Positions 51,821 to 63,010 of a stretch of DNA of 64,000 nucleotides are shown here, in pieces. The stretch's first letter is position 1. Every line of letters begins with the position of its first letter. Below the pieces are notes generated by a model. The model saw only the letters and a program-made list of their open reading frames with translations. It made no database searches and was not told where the DNA came from. The stretch lies in assembly GCA_019244185.1 (NCBI GenBank), contig JAFATB010000023.1, forward strand, positions 1 through 64,000, given 5' to 3'. A program made the translations under genes and the position numbers. The DNA comes from Acidobacteriota bacterium (GTDB lineage: Bacteria > Acidobacteriota > Thermoanaerobaculia > Gp7-AA8).

Positions 51821-53440
51821 ATGGAAGCCCCGACGATCCGTCTCGTCCTTCAACAGCCGAGCCTCGCACCGACGAACCTCGAGCTCCGCGGACCGGTGAT
51901 CACCCTCGGCCGCGCGAGCGACTGCACGGTGCCGATCCGCGACCGCTACCTCTCGCGCCATCACGCGGAGATCGCGTTCGAGTCGGGCGCGTGGCTCGTG
52001 CGCGACCGCAACAGCGCGAACGGCACGCTGCTCAACAACGTGAAAGTCGACGGCGGCTCGCCGCTGCGCCCCGGCGACCGCATCGTCCTCGGCGATACGC
52101 AGATCGTCTTCGATCCGCCGGTCGAGCCGTCGCTCTCGCAGATCATCCCGCTCGACACCGACTCGCAGGCGAAGAACCTCGCGCTGCCGGCGGAGAAGGT
52201 CGTCGCCGGCGACACCGCGCGCGCCGGCGTGCTCGCGTCGCTCGCGCTGGAGTTCATCGAAGACCGTCCGATGGACGACCTCTTCGAGTTCATCCTCAGC
52301 CGCGTCGTCGAGCTGCTCCATCCGTCGCGCGCGGCGCTCGCGCTCCTCGGTGCCGGCGGCTCGTTCGAGCACGTGCATCTGCGCCGCCGCGACGAGAGCG
52401 ACTCCGCCGATCTCTACATCTCGCGCACGCTCCTCGGCGAAGTCATCGAAGGGCGCAACGTCATCTCGTTCGTCGACACGTCCGTCGACGAGAAGCTCGC
52501 CCGCGCGCAGTCGATCATCGCGCAGGACATCCGCTCGGCCGTCTGCGCGCCGCTGCTCGTCGGCGACGCGGTCCTCGGCGTGCTCTATCTCGATTTCCTT
52601 TCCGCGCATGGCTCGGTGACGCAGGACGACGTGCGTCTCATCGCGCAGATCGCGCGCTTCGCCGCGGCCAAGCTCGAGACGACGCGGCTGCGCGAGGAAG
52701 CGATCGCGAAGGCGAAGCTCGACGAGGAGCTGCGCACCGCGTACACGATCCAGAGCCGCCTGCTGCCGGTCGAGCTGCCGAGCGTCGACGGCTACGACCT
52801 CGCGGGCTCGAACCGCCCGTGCCGCACCGTGAGCGGCGACTTCTACGACTTCATCGTGCGGCCCGACGGCCGCATGTACTTCATCATCGCGGACGTGAGC
52901 GGCAAGGGCATCACCGCGGCGCTGGTGATGGCCAGCCTCGCGACGGCGTTCGACATCTTCGTCAGCCGCGATCCCGATCCCGCGGAGCTCGTGTCGCAGA
53001 TCAACAAGACGCTCGCGCCGAAGACCGCGCCGACGAAGTTCGTGACGCTGGTCGCCGGCGTCCTCGATCCGCGCAGTGGGACGATCGACTTCACGAACGC
53101 CGGCCACGTGCCGCCGCTGCTGATCACGGCGTCTGGCGTCGAGCGGCTCGCGTCGACGGACATGATCGTCGGCCTCTTCGCGCACGCGCGCTACCGCACG
53201 CAGCGCGTCACGCTCGCGCCGCACGACTCGCTCGTGCTCTTCACGGACGGCGTGACGGAAGCGGAGAACGCGGACGAGGAACAGCTCGGCCTCGACTCGG
53301 TGGCGACGGCCGTCGCGACGTTGCACGGCACGCCGGCGACGCGCATCCTCGACGCCATCGACGCGCACGTGCAGGCGTTCGCCGGACACACCGCGGCGAA
53401 CGACGACGTGACGCTGCTCGCCGTCACGCGGAACGTCTGA
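51821..53440 (+). CDS. FHA-GAF-PP2C (RsbU/SpoIIE-like) serine phosphatase
   Basis: This 539-residue cytoplasmic signalling protein has an FHA phosphothreonine-binding domain at about 18-105 (ITLGRASDCTVPI, LSRHHAEI, NGTLLNN). A GAF sensor domain (about 140-285) and a PP2C/SpoIIE phosphatase domain (about 300-539) follow. The latter holds the metal-binding motifs SGDFYDFI, ADVSGKGI, LFTDGVTEAEN and ANDDVTLLAV. It probably dephosphorylates an anti-sigma-factor antagonist or another partner in a partner-switching cascade. The patatin gene starts 2 bp after its stop. Confidence 0.92.
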   Translation: MEAPTIRLVLQQPSLAPTNLELRGPVITLGRASDCTVPIRDRYLSRHHAEIAFESGAWLVRDRNSANGTLLNNVKVDGGSPLRPGDRIVLGDTQIVFDPPVEPSLSQIIPLDTDSQAKNLALPAEKVVAGDTARAGVLASLALEFIEDRPMDDLFEFILSRVVELLHPSRAALALLGAGGSFEHVHLRRRDESDSADLYISRTLLGEVIEGRNVISFVDTSVDEKLARAQSIIAQDIRSAVCAPLLVGDAVLGVLYLDFLSAHGSVTQDDVRLIAQIARFAAAKLETTRLREEAIAKAKLDEELRTAYTIQSRLLPVELPSVDGYDLAGSNRPCRTVSGDFYDFIVRPDGRMYFIIADVSGKGITAALVMASLATAFDIFVSRDPDPAELVSQINKTLAPKTAPTKFVTLVAGVLDPRSGTIDFTNAGHVPPLLITASGVERLASTDMIVGLFAHARYRTQRVTLAPHDSLVLFTDGVTEAENADEEQLGLDSVATAVATLHGTPATRILDAIDAHVQAFAGHTAANDDVTLLAVTRNV

Positions 53441-53442
53441 CC

Positions 53443-54501
53443 ATGCAGAACTACACGATCCTTTCCCTCGACGGCGGCGGCATCCGCGGCCTGCTCACCG
53501 CGAAGATCCTCCAGAGCCTCGGCAACAGCGTCGTCGCGAACACGACCGTCCTCGCCGGCACGTCGACCGGCGGCATTCTCGCGCTCGCATTGGCCGCGGG
53601 CATCGACGCGCAGCAGCTCGTCGATCTCTACTCGAAGCGATGCCCGAACATCTTCGGCGCGCAGTTCTCGCCCGCATCGTCCGACGCGCAGATCCGCGAG
53701 TACCTGCATCTGCTCACCGGCAACGCGATCGCGGCGAACACGATCTGGGGCGTCATCGAGATGGGGCTGCTGAAGAAGGATCTCTTCTCCGCGAAGTACA
53801 GCCACGACGGACTCCGCCAGCAGATCACGAACGTCCTCGGCACGCACGCGACGACGCTCCTCAGCCAGCTGCCGCGCCGCGTGTTCGTGACGACGTATCA
53901 GCTCGACGACGGCAACGGCGCGTGGACGCCGATCTCGCTCGACAACTTCGGCTCGCCGGAGTCGCACGACAGCGCCATGCTCGACGCCGCGCTGTCGAGC
54001 TCCGCCGCGCCGACGTACTTTCCGCCGTACGAGCATCCGCTGTGGGGACCGTGCGTCGACGGCGGCATGTTCGCGAACGATCCGGCCATGTTCGTGCTCG
54101 CGCGCGTGCTGCAGCTCGGCGTCGATCCGAAGTCGATCCGCCTGCTGTCGATCGGCACCGGCGAAACGGTCGACGGCGTGCCGCGCGCGTACTTCAACAC
54201 CGTGCCGCCGGAGATGTGGGGCGCGGTGCAGTGGCTCGACCCGATCAAGGTGAAAGGCACGCCGCTGTCGAAAGGCCTGCTGCTCAATCTGCTGATGGAC
54301 GGCTCGTCGGAAGTCGACGACGAACAGGCCGGGACGATGCTGATGACCGGCAACTACCTGCGCGTGCAGATTCCGCTCAATCAACCGATCACGCTCGACG
54401 ACTGCAGCTGCACGCCGGAGCTCGAGAAGGTCGCCGACGCGTTCGTGCAGGGCTCGCAGTGGCCGGCGATCCAGCAGTGGGTCGCACGCAACTTCGTCTA
54501 G
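53443..54501 (+). CDS. Patatin-like phospholipase
   Basis: This 352-residue lipid acyl hydrolase has oxyanion-hole motif DGGGIRG (10-16), nucleophile elbow GTSTGG with Ser41, and the catalytic Asp in VDGGMFANDP. The length and order match CapV/FabD-type patatins. It is cotranscribed with the FHA-phosphatase, and there is no cyclase, so a CBASS role has no support. It overlaps the convergent histidine kinase gene by 4 bp. Confidence 0.92.
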   Translation: MQNYTILSLDGGGIRGLLTAKILQSLGNSVVANTTVLAGTSTGGILALALAAGIDAQQLVDLYSKRCPNIFGAQFSPASSDAQIREYLHLLTGNAIAANTIWGVIEMGLLKKDLFSAKYSHDGLRQQITNVLGTHATTLLSQLPRRVFVTTYQLDDGNGAWTPISLDNFGSPESHDSAMLDAALSSSAAPTYFPPYEHPLWGPCVDGGMFANDPAMFVLARVLQLGVDPKSIRLLSIGTGETVDGVPRAYFNTVPPEMWGAVQWLDPIKVKGTPLSKGLLLNLLMDGSSEVDDEQAGTMLMTGNYLRVQIPLNQPITLDDCSCTPELEKVADAFVQGSQWPAIQQWVARNFV

Positions 54502-55823
54502 CGCGCTCGCGGTAACCGCAGCCGCGCCACCGCGCCGCGCGCGCCGTCGCGGTTCTCGAGCGTCAGCGTGCCGCCGTGCGCCTCCGCGATCTGGCGGCTG
54601 AGCGCGAGTCCGACGCCGCTGCCGCCGGCCTTCGTGGTGAAGAATGGTACGAAGAGATTCGCCGTCGACGCGATGCCGGCGCCGTCGTCTTCGATCGCGA
54701 CTTCGACTTCGTCGCCGCGCGTGGCGCACGCGATCGCGACGTAGCCTTCGCCCGCTTCGAGCGACGCGTCGACGGCATTGCGCGCGAGGTTGATGAGCAA
54801 CTGTTCGAGTTGATCGCGGTCGACGTCGACGAGGACGTCCTCGTCGCACGTCACGCGCAGCGGCAGCCGCTGTTCGAGCTCGGGCAATCGCGCGACGAGC
54901 TCCGCGATCGGCGTGCGTCGCAGCACGGGACGCGGCAGCCGCGCGAGCCGCGCGTAGCCGTCCATGAAGCGCGCGAGACCGGCGGTGCGCGCGCCGATGA
55001 CGGCCAGTCCGCTGCGCACATCATCGAGCCAGTCGTCCGGCCGTGCACCGGCGTCATCGTTCGCGAACAGTTCGGCGAGACTCAGTGCGATGGAGCGGAT
55101 GGGCGCGAGCGAGTTGTTGAGCTCATGGCCGAGGACGCGCAGGAGGCGCTGCCACGCGATGCGTTCTTCTTCGCGCAGCGTGCGGCTGAGATCGGAGAGC
55201 ACGAGCAAGCGATGCGGCACGCCGTTGTCGCGGAAACGCGAGCGGCGCACGAGCCAGCGTCCCGACGCGCCGGGCAACGCGAGCTCCGCGGTCTCGGATT
55301 GCGCGCCGGCGAGCAGCGGCGCGAGCCCGAGCTCTTCGGCGCTGCGGCCGAGGAGCTGCTCGGTGTTGCGCGCGAGCAGGCGCTCGCCGGCGTGGTTGAC
55401 GAGCTGCAGCCGCTCGCGCGCGTCGAACGCGAAGATCGCGGAGTCGATGCCCGCCAGGATCGCGCGCACGAGCGCCGCGGATTCAAACGCTTCCAGTCTC
55501 CGCGTCCGCAGCGCCTCGGACAACCGATCCAGATCCGCGATCACCTCCGCCATCGCGCCGCCGGACGCGCGTCGCACGCGGAACGAATAGTCCTCTTCGC
55601 GAATCGCGCCGATGAAGCTCGCCAGCGTGCGCAGCGGATAGACGAGCTGCGCGCGCACGGCGATGACGTAGAGCGCGCACGAGATGACGCACGCGCCGAG
55701 GAGCAGCCAGCGCGCGACGCCGTGCAGTTCCTTGAACGCGAGCACGAGCGCGACGGCCATCAGCGGCACGAATGCGCCGAGGCCGAGGAAAAGCACGTTG
55801 CGCTCGAAGCGGAACAGACGCAT
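54498..55823 (-). CDS. Membrane sensor histidine kinase (NtrY-like)
   Basis: This 441-residue kinase has two N-terminal membrane helices (about 8-30 and 38-58) with almost no periplasmic loop, then HAMP (60-110) and PAS (about 115-215). HisKA has His233 in VLGHELNNSLAPI, and HATPase has NLARNAVDASL, EDDGAGIA and GGSGVGLALSRQI. It is the last gene of the MacA-type exporter operon and stands 3 bp after its cognate sigma-54 regulator. Confidence 0.93.
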   Translation of the reverse strand: MRLFRFERNVLFLGLGAFVPLMAVALVLAFKELHGVARWLLLGACVISCALYVIAVRAQLVYPLRTLASFIGAIREEDYSFRVRRASGGAMAEVIADLDRLSEALRTRRLEAFESAALVRAILAGIDSAIFAFDARERLQLVNHAGERLLARNTEQLLGRSAEELGLAPLLAGAQSETAELALPGASGRWLVRRSRFRDNGVPHRLLVLSDLSRTLREEERIAWQRLLRVLGHELNNSLAPIRSIALSLAELFANDDAGARPDDWLDDVRSGLAVIGARTAGLARFMDGYARLARLPRPVLRRTPIAELVARLPELEQRLPLRVTCDEDVLVDVDRDQLEQLLINLARNAVDASLEAGEGYVAIACATRGDEVEVAIEDDGAGIASTANLFVPFFTTKAGGSGVGLALSRQIAEAHGGTLTLENRDGARGAVARLRLPRAR

Positions 55824-55826
55824 CGC

Positions 55827-57184
<1,358 letters not shown>

Positions 57185-57188
<4 letters not shown>

Positions 57189-59578
57189 TCGACCCTCAGC
57201 GCCAGCGCGGGATCGAGCGCCGCCGCGCGGCGCGCCGGCACCCACGACGCGACGATCGCCACCGCGAGCAGCGTGAGCGCGACCGCCGCGTACGCCGCCG
57301 GATTCGTCGCCGTGACGGCGTACAACACGCTGCCGAGCGCGCGTCCTGCCGCGAGCGCCGCGATCACGCCGACGACGACGCCCGCGAGCGCGAGTCGCAA
57401 GCCTTCGCGCAGCACGAACCGCAGCACCATGCGTTCATCCGCGCCGACCGCCATGCGCACGGCGAGCTCGCGCCGCCGCTCGGTCACGAGATACGCGAGC
57501 AAACCGTAGATGCCGACCGCGGTGAGGAAGAGCGCGACGAGTGCGAACGCGGAGAGCACGGCCGTCCCGAAGCGCGGCTGCGCGAGCGACGCCGACACGT
57601 ACGCGTCCATCGGCAGGATGCGGTCGACCGGCAGCGACGGATCGATCGCATGCACGGCCGCGCGGATCGACGCGACGAGCGAGCTTGCGGGTAACGCGCT
57701 GCGCACGACGTACGTCATCGACGAGTCCGCGGCCTGCAGCGCGTCGAAGTAGACGTGCGGCACCGGGCGCTCGCCGAGGCTGCCGTGGCGGATGCTGCCG
57801 ACGACGCCGATGATCGTGCGCCAGCGGATCTCCTGTGCGTCGAGCTCGGAGTAGGTGATGCGTTTGCCGATCGGATCCTGCCCCGGCCAGTAGCGCTGCG
57901 CGGCTGCCTCGTCGATGACGGCGTAGCGCGGCGACGACGGCGTGTCGCGCGCGTCGAACGCGCGTCCGCGCACGACCTTGATCCCGAGCGCCGCGGGAAA
58001 GCCGGGCAGCACGCGGCGGTACTTGCCGGACGGCATGCCGTCTCCCGGCGCTTCCGGACGTCCTTCGATGTGGAACGTCGCGGTGTTGTCGTCGCTGCTG
58101 AGCGGCAGGACCGTCGTTGCGGAAACGGCCGTGACGCCCGGCAGCGCCGCGATGCGTTGCTGGATGCCGCCGAAGAGCGCCACGAGCCGCGCGTTGTCGC
58201 CGCGCATCGACTCCGGCGCGGCGATGCGGAACGTGAGCACGCCGTGCGGATTGAAGCCGGGATCGTTCGCGGCGAGCCGCCGCAGGCTGACCAGCACCAG
58301 CGCGCCGGCGGAGAGCAGCGCCGTCGCCAGCGCGATCTCCACGACAACGAGCGCGGAGCGGAAGAAGCGCACCGCCAGCGTGTCGCCCGCGGTCTTCACC
58401 GCCTGCGGCCGCCAGCGCGTGAGCGTGGCCGCGCCGAGCGCGGGCCCGAGACACGCCGCGCCGAGAAGCGCGAGCAGCGCGAACGCGAAGAGAAGCACCG
58501 GAGCGTCGACGCGAATGACTTCGACGTGGCCGAGGAGCGTCGCGCCGTTGCGCACGATCGCGGCGACGACCGCGTACGTGAGCGCGAGACCGAGCGCGCC
58601 GCCGGCGGCGATGGCTACCCACGCCTCGAGGAAGCGCGTCGCGGCGGCGCGGAGCGGTCCGGCGCCGAGCGCGCCGCGCACGTCGCTCTCGCGGCGGCGC
58701 GCGATCGCGCGCGCGAGGACGAGCGCGAGACTGTTCGCCGCGCCGATGATGAAGACGAGCGCCGCGGCCGCGAAGAGCAGCAGCAGCGGACGCCGCAGGT
58801 CGGCGACGAGATCGTCGTGCAGTCCGGCGAGCACGATGTGCCAGTGCGTGTCGAGGAGGAACTGGCGGCGGCTCGCGACGCGATCGACAAGGCGGCGCGA
58901 GAGCACGTCCGCTTCCGCCTGCGCGCTTTGCAGCGTGGCACCGGGCGCGAGCCGCGCCAGCATCTCCAGATACTCGCTGCCGCGATTCGAGTCGTCGTAC
59001 GCCGACGGCGGCAGCACGAGCGGCTCCCACAGCTCGACGTCGGCGTCGGGAAACGCGAAGTCGCGCGGCATCACCGCGGCGATCGTGCGGCGGCGTCCGT
59101 CGAGGACGAGCGTCTTGCCGATCGCATCCGCGCCGCCGAAGCGCCGCTGCCACGTCGCGTAGCTCAGCACGACCGCGTCATCGTCGTTGGACCAGCGCCC
59201 GGCGAGCGGCGCGACGCCGAACGTCGGGAAGAAGCCGCGCGTGACGCGCGCGGTCGTGAGCCGCAGCGGCTCGCCGCCGCCGAGAACCGCGGAGCTCTTC
59301 TGCCACGCGCCGGAGGAGATGAACGAGCGCGAGGCGGCGCGGTCCGCGACGTCGGGCGGCGACATCGAGCCGCCGCGATCGTTCGACATCCCGTAATGGT
59401 TGTAGAGCCGCACGAGGCGCTCCGCGTGCGCATAGGGCAACGGCCGCAAGAGCAAGCCGTAGGTCACGGCGAAGGTCGACGTGAGGATCGCCGTCGACAG
59501 CGCGACCGTGGCGATGAGAGGGAGCGCGTACGACGGCGCGCGGAGCAGCGCGCGAATGGCCCAGCGAAGATCGTTCAT
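57185..59578 (-). CDS. MacB/FtsX-type ABC transporter permease (ADOP type)
   Basis: This 797-residue permease has a duplicated FtsX layout. An N-terminal helix and periplasmic MacB core domain (about 50-240) are followed by three membrane helices around 270-380, a second periplasmic domain (430-640) and a final three-helix FtsX block (about 670-790). That block ends VPARRAAALDPALALRVE, the typical PxxxAxxxxPxxALRxE signature. It works with the ATPase and MacA-like protein upstream, probably as a tripartite or lipoprotein/peptide exporter. GGAGG precedes ATG 59578. Confidence 0.92.
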
Positions 59579-59591
59579 GGCATCCTCCGCA

Positions 59592-60323
59592 TCAGCGCAG
59601 CTCGAAGCCGCTCTCGCGGATCGCCTGTTCGGCGAACGGCAGCGGCAGGTCTTCGACGACGGCGCCGTCGAACATGTGGATGGTGCGGTCGGCGTGCTTC
59701 GCGTAACGCGGGTCGTGCGTGACCATGCAGATCGTCGCGCCTTCGCGATTGAGCTCGCGCATGAGGTTCATCACCGCCTCGCCGTTCTTCGAGTCGAGGT
59801 TGCCGGTTGGTTCATCCGCGAGCACGATCGACGGCTCGCCGACGATCGCGCGCGCGACGGCGACGCGCTGCTGCTGTCCGCCGGAGAGCTGCGCCGGATA
59901 GTGCTTGACACGGTGCGACATCCCGACGCGCTCGAGCGCGGCGTGCACTTTCGCGCGGCGTTCCGCCGGCGCCATGCCGCGGTAGCTGAGCGGCAGCTCG
60001 ACGTTCTCGAACACCGTGAGATCGCCGACGAGGTTGAAGCTCTGGAAGATGAAGCCGACCTGGCGGTTGCGGATGCGCGCGCGCTCGAACGACGTCAGCC
60101 GCGCCACCGGCTGTGCGCCGAGGTCGTACTCGCCGCTGGTCGGCGCGTCGAGCAGGCCGAGGATCGAGAGCAGCGTCGACTTGCCGCAGCCGGACGGGCC
60201 GGCGATGGAAACGTACTCGCCGCGCTCGATCGCGAGATGCACGCCGGAGAGCGCGTGCGTTTCGACGTCGCCGGAGTGGAAGATCTTGGTGAGTCCTTTG
60301 AGATGAATCAGTGGCTCGGTCAT
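59592..60323 (-). CDS. MacB/LolD-type ABC transporter ATP-binding protein
   Basis: This 243-residue ATPase has Walker [11 protein letters not shown]-loop [11 protein letters not shown], signature [14 protein letters not shown], Walker [13 protein letters not shown] and H-loop MVTHDPRYA. It belongs to the MacB/FtsE/LolD branch, which powers mechanotransmission exporters. GAGGAG overlaps the end of the preceding macA-like gene, and ATG 60323 gives the family start. Confidence 0.95.
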   Translation of the reverse strand: MTEPLIHLKGLTKIFHSGDVETHALSGVHLAIERGEYVSIAGPSGCGKSTLLSILGLLDAPTSGEYDLGAQPVARLTSFERARIRNRQVGFIFQSFNLVGDLTVFENVELPLSYRGMAPAERRAKVHAALERVGMSHRVKHYPAQLSGGQQQRVAVARAIVGEPSIVLADEPTGNLDSKNGEAVMNLMRELNREGATICMVTHDPRYAKHADRTIHMFDGAVVEDLPLPFAEQAIRESGFELR

Positions 60324-60331
60324 GACGCTCC

Positions 60332-61585
60332 TCATTGAATGCGTACGCGCCGCGCGTCGCTCCACGCGGACATGTCGGACAGGATTACGCGATCGCCCGC
60401 GGCGAGGCCGGAGCGGATCTCGACTTCGTTGACGGATGTGCGGCCGAGCGTGACCGGCGTAATGGCCGCCTCGCTGCCGTCGGGGCTGAGCTTGAAGAGG
60501 CCGATCGTTGCGCCATCCGCGGCCTGCACCGGACGGCCGACCTGCAGGACGTTCGCGAGCCGCTCGAGCTCGATCGTGCCGTCGACGGTGAGGTCGGGAC
60601 GCGCGCCGCGCGGCAACGGCCCCGGGATCGTGACGTCGACGACGACGTTGCCTTCCTGCGATGCGGGATCGATCCGGGAGACGTTGCCGCGGACGATGCC
60701 GTTGCGCGTGTCGATCGCGACGGCTTGTCCGACCGCCACGTCGCGCATCTGCGTCTCCGCGATGCGCAGCTGCGCTTTCAGCGGCGCCGGCTGCGCGACG
60801 CGCGCGAGGTTCGCGCCCGCCGCGACGCGCTGCCCCGACTCCGCGGCGAGCACCTGCAGCACGCCGTCGATGCCCGCGCGCACGTGCAGCGACGCGGCCT
60901 GGCTCTCGCGCAATGCGTGCAGCGCGCGCAGCTGCTCGACGCGTGCGCGCAACGCCGCGAGCTGCGCGTCGCCGGCGCGCGAGGCCATCGCCAGCCGCTG
61001 CTGCTCGATCTCGTTGCGCGTGCGCAGCTCCTCCGCGCGCGAGCTGGAGAGCTTCACGGTGAGCGGCGAGGTGAGGCCGTTCTGCGCGAGGTCGCGGTCG
61101 ACGTCCGCGCGCAGACTCGCTTCGACGAAGTCCGCCTTCACGCGCGCCGCCTCCGCGCGCTGGTTGAGAAACTCGCTCTGCAACTCCACGTTGCGCCGCG
61201 CGAGATCCGCCTCCGCGGCCTGCAGCTGCAGCGCGGCGTCCTTCGCGCCCTGCGCGACTTCGGCGTTGTCGAGCTCGAGGATGATCGTGTTCGCGGTGAC
61301 GGCCGTGCCGGGCCGCACGAGCACGCGGTCGACGCGACCTTCCGTCGCCGCGGCGATCCAGCGGATGTTCTCGGGGACGAGCGTGCCGCTGCCGCGCACT
61401 TCGCGCACGAGCGTGCCGCGACGCACGGTGTCGATGACGACGGCGGAGCGGTCGACGGTGGGAGCGGCGGGACGCAGCCGCGTGAGGCCGAACGCGGTCA
61501 GCGCGAGGGCGAGGATCGCGGCGGTGAAGAGCAGGCGTCGCCGTCGCGTACGTGCGGCGGCGAGCTCGGGTCGGACGATATCCAT
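60332..61585 (-). CDS. MacA/HlyD-type periplasmic adaptor protein
   Basis: This 417-residue membrane-fusion protein has a basic N-terminus (MDIVRPELAAARTRRRR) and one transmembrane anchor. A lipoyl half-motif (GRVDRVLVRPGTAV) precedes an alpha-helical hairpin of about 110 residues, then come the second lipoyl half (AGIDGVLQVLAAESGQRV), a beta-barrel and a membrane-proximal domain (VNEVEIRSGLAAGDRVI). It links the ABC permease to an outer-membrane factor. ATG 61585 is chosen because the MDIxRPEL start recurs in the family; ATG 61645 would place the -24/-12 promoter inside the gene. Confidence 0.88.
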   Translation of the reverse strand: MDIVRPELAAARTRRRRLLFTAAILALALTAFGLTRLRPAAPTVDRSAVVIDTVRRGTLVREVRGSGTLVPENIRWIAAATEGRVDRVLVRPGTAVTANTIILELDNAEVAQGAKDAALQLQAAEADLARRNVELQSEFLNQRAEAARVKADFVEASLRADVDRDLAQNGLTSPLTVKLSSSRAEELRTRNEIEQQRLAMASRAGDAQLAALRARVEQLRALHALRESQAASLHVRAGIDGVLQVLAAESGQRVAAGANLARVAQPAPLKAQLRIAETQMRDVAVGQAVAIDTRNGIVRGNVSRIDPASQEGNVVVDVTIPGPLPRGARPDLTVDGTIELERLANVLQVGRPVQAADGATIGLFKLSPDGSEAAITPVTLGRTSVNEVEIRSGLAAGDRVILSDMSAWSDARRVRIQ

Positions 61586-61601
61586 GGACCGCGCCTCGTG
61601 C

Positions 61602-61616
61602 GCAAGGCCACTGCCA
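61602..61616 (-). promoter_or_regulatory. Sigma-54 (-24/-12) promoter of the MacA-ATPase-permease-regulator-kinase operon
   Basis: On the minus strand TGGCAGTGGCCTTGC has the essential GG (-24) and GC (-12) at the right spacing. It matches TGGCAC-N5-TTGC except for one base in the -24 block. The operon encodes its own sigma-54 activator. The predicted transcript would start only about 5 nt before ATG 61585, so the message would be nearly leaderless. Confidence 0.72.
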
Positions 61617-61713
61617 CGGGTCTCCGCCGGCGACAAAGTGCTCACGTCCGGCTATTTACGACAAATTTCGTACTTGGGTTCAAGGATTCCGCGTGTGCGG
61701 ATGTGGGATTCGA

Positions 61714-61731
61714 CTGTTCGGATCCGAACAG
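61714..61731. promoter_or_regulatory. 18-bp perfect palindrome (probable operator)
   Basis: CTGTTCGGATCCGAACAG is an exact inverted repeat in the 200-bp gap between the macA-like gene and tetR. It lies just upstream of the tetR -35 box and about 100 bp upstream of the -24/-12 promoter on the other strand. It could bind either the TetR protein or the sigma-54 regulator. Confidence 0.6.
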
Positions 61732-61742
61732 CGGACTGGCGC

Positions 61743-61776
61743 TTGACAGCAATCGGTAGTTGATTGATCATTCAAC
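61743..61776 (+). promoter_or_regulatory. tetR promoter with an overlapping palindromic operator
   Basis: TTGACA (61743-61748) and GATCAT (61766-61771) are 17 bp apart, giving a sigma-70 promoter for tetR. GTTGATTGATCATTCAAC (61759-61776) is palindromic at 16 of 18 positions and covers the -10 box, the usual place for an autoregulatory TetR operator. ATG 61783 follows 7 bp later. Confidence 0.7.
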
Positions 61777-61782
61777 CAAGTC

Positions 61783-62445
61783 ATGGACACCCGCGAGAAA
61801 CTCCTTGCCGCCGCGGCGCGGCTCTTCCACGAGAAAGGCTTCACCGCCACGTCCGTGGCCGAGATCCTCGAGCGCGCGGACGTCAACAGCGGGAGCCTCT
61901 ATCACTTCTTCTCCGGCAAGGAAGAACTGCTGCGCGGCGTCCTCGAGCGCTACCACGCGCTGCTGCCCGACGAACTGATCGCGCCGGCCGAAGCGACGAC
62001 CGAGGACGGCGTCGAGCGCGTGTTCGCGCTGCTCGCGCTCTATCGCAAGGGGATGGAGATCACCGGCTGCCGTTACGGCTGCCCGATCGGCAACCTCGCG
62101 CTGGAGACGACCGACGCGTATCCCAACATCCGCCCGCTCGTGGAGGCGAACTTCGTCCAGTGGATCGGCCACGTCGAGCGCTGGCTCGCGGCCGAGGGAG
62201 CGCGCTTTCCGCGCGGCACTGACTTCCACCGCCTCGCGCAACTCGTGCTCACGACCATGGAGGGAGGGCTCATGCAGACGCGCGCGCGCCGCAGCCTCGC
62301 TCCGTTCGACGAATCCGTCGCCGCGTTGCGGCACTACCTCGATCTGCTCATGGGAAAGAAAGGAAAAGGAAATGCTCCATCCCGTACGACTCACCGCCGC
62401 CCTTCTGCTCCTCGCCGCAACAGCCGCTCCGCTCGCGGCCGCTGA
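61783..62445 (+). CDS. TetR/AcrR family transcriptional regulator
   Basis: This 220-residue repressor has an N-terminal helix-turn-helix (about 1-50: TREKLLAAAARLFHEKGF, SVAEILERADVNSGSLYHFF). Its ligand domain holds GCRYGCPIGNLALE, typical of the LmrA/YxaF-like group. The C-terminal tail beyond about 195 is basic and low complexity because it overlaps the next gene by 74 bp in another frame. It probably represses itself and may control the divergent exporter operon and the downstream AHSA1-like gene. Confidence 0.92.
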   Translation: MDTREKLLAAAARLFHEKGFTATSVAEILERADVNSGSLYHFFSGKEELLRGVLERYHALLPDELIAPAEATTEDGVERVFALLALYRKGMEITGCRYGCPIGNLALETTDAYPNIRPLVEANFVQWIGHVERWLAAEGARFPRGTDFHRLAQLVLTTMEGGLMQTRARRSLAPFDESVAALRHYLDLLMGKKGKGNAPSRTTHRRPSAPRRNSRSARGR

Positions 62446-62962
62446 CACCTCCACGGAGACGACGACGCTCGCGGGCCACGTGCTCGTCGTCACGCGCACA
62501 ACCCCGGAAAAGCGTCTCGAGATGCGCGTCACCGTTCCCGCGCCCCTCGGCGAAGTGTGGAACGCGTTCGCCACGCGCGAGGGCATGCAGACGTGGCTCT
62601 CGCCCGAAGCGAAAGTCGAGATGCGCGCGGGCGGCGACTGGCTCGTGAGCTATCCCGGCGCGGCACCAGGCGGTGGCAGCGTGCTCGCGTTCGTCCCGCG
62701 CGAGATGCTGTCGCTCTCCGCGATGGCGCCGGAGGCGTATCCGACCGTGCGCAAGGAACGGACGATGGCCACGTTCTTCTTCACCCCGAAGAGCGAGCGC
62801 GAAACGGAAGTGCGGCTCGTGCAGGTCGGCTGGAAAGAAGGCGCGGAGTGGGATCGCGCGTTCGACTATCTGTCGAAAGGCAACGCCATGCTGCTCAACG
62901 GTCTGCACCAGCGCTTCACCGACGGGCCGGTCAACTGGAGCGCGCTGCTGCAGAAGCACTGA
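62372..62962 (+). CDS. Exported SRPBCC/AHSA1-like protein
   Basis: This 196-residue protein has a signal peptide (HPVRLTAALLLLAATAAPLAAA). It then has a START/Bet v1-like domain of the AHSA1 (Aha1 C-terminal) type: VTVPAPLGEVWNAFATREGMQTWLSPE, split as VTVPAPLGEVWNAF and REGMQTWLSPE, with VRLVQVGWKEGAEWDRAFDY near the end. AAGGAAAAGG before the ATG is a good ribosome site. It starts inside the end of tetR, so it is cotranscribed. The ligand is unknown. Confidence 0.86.
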   Translation: MLHPVRLTAALLLLAATAAPLAAADTSTETTTLAGHVLVVTRTTPEKRLEMRVTVPAPLGEVWNAFATREGMQTWLSPEAKVEMRAGGDWLVSYPGAAPGGGSVLAFVPREMLSLSAMAPEAYPTVRKERTMATFFFTPKSERETEVRLVQVGWKEGAEWDRAFDYLSKGNAMLLNGLHQRFTDGPVNWSALLQKH

Positions 62963-63010
62963 CGCGCGCGAGGGAGCCGCGCGGCGCTGCACGCGCCGCG
63001 CGGCTGCTGC

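Noticed and set aside
53443..54501. CBASS or other anti-phage role for the patatin
   Set aside because: There is no nucleotidyltransferase (CD-NTase), no Cap2/Cap3 and no phage-defence neighbour; the partner is an FHA-GAF-PP2C phosphatase.
61714..61731. LexA (SOS) box
   Set aside because: The palindrome has no CTGT-N8-ACAG character beyond its ends being CTGT and ACAG by chance; its centre is fixed and the spacing is 10 instead of 8, and no SOS gene is adjacent.
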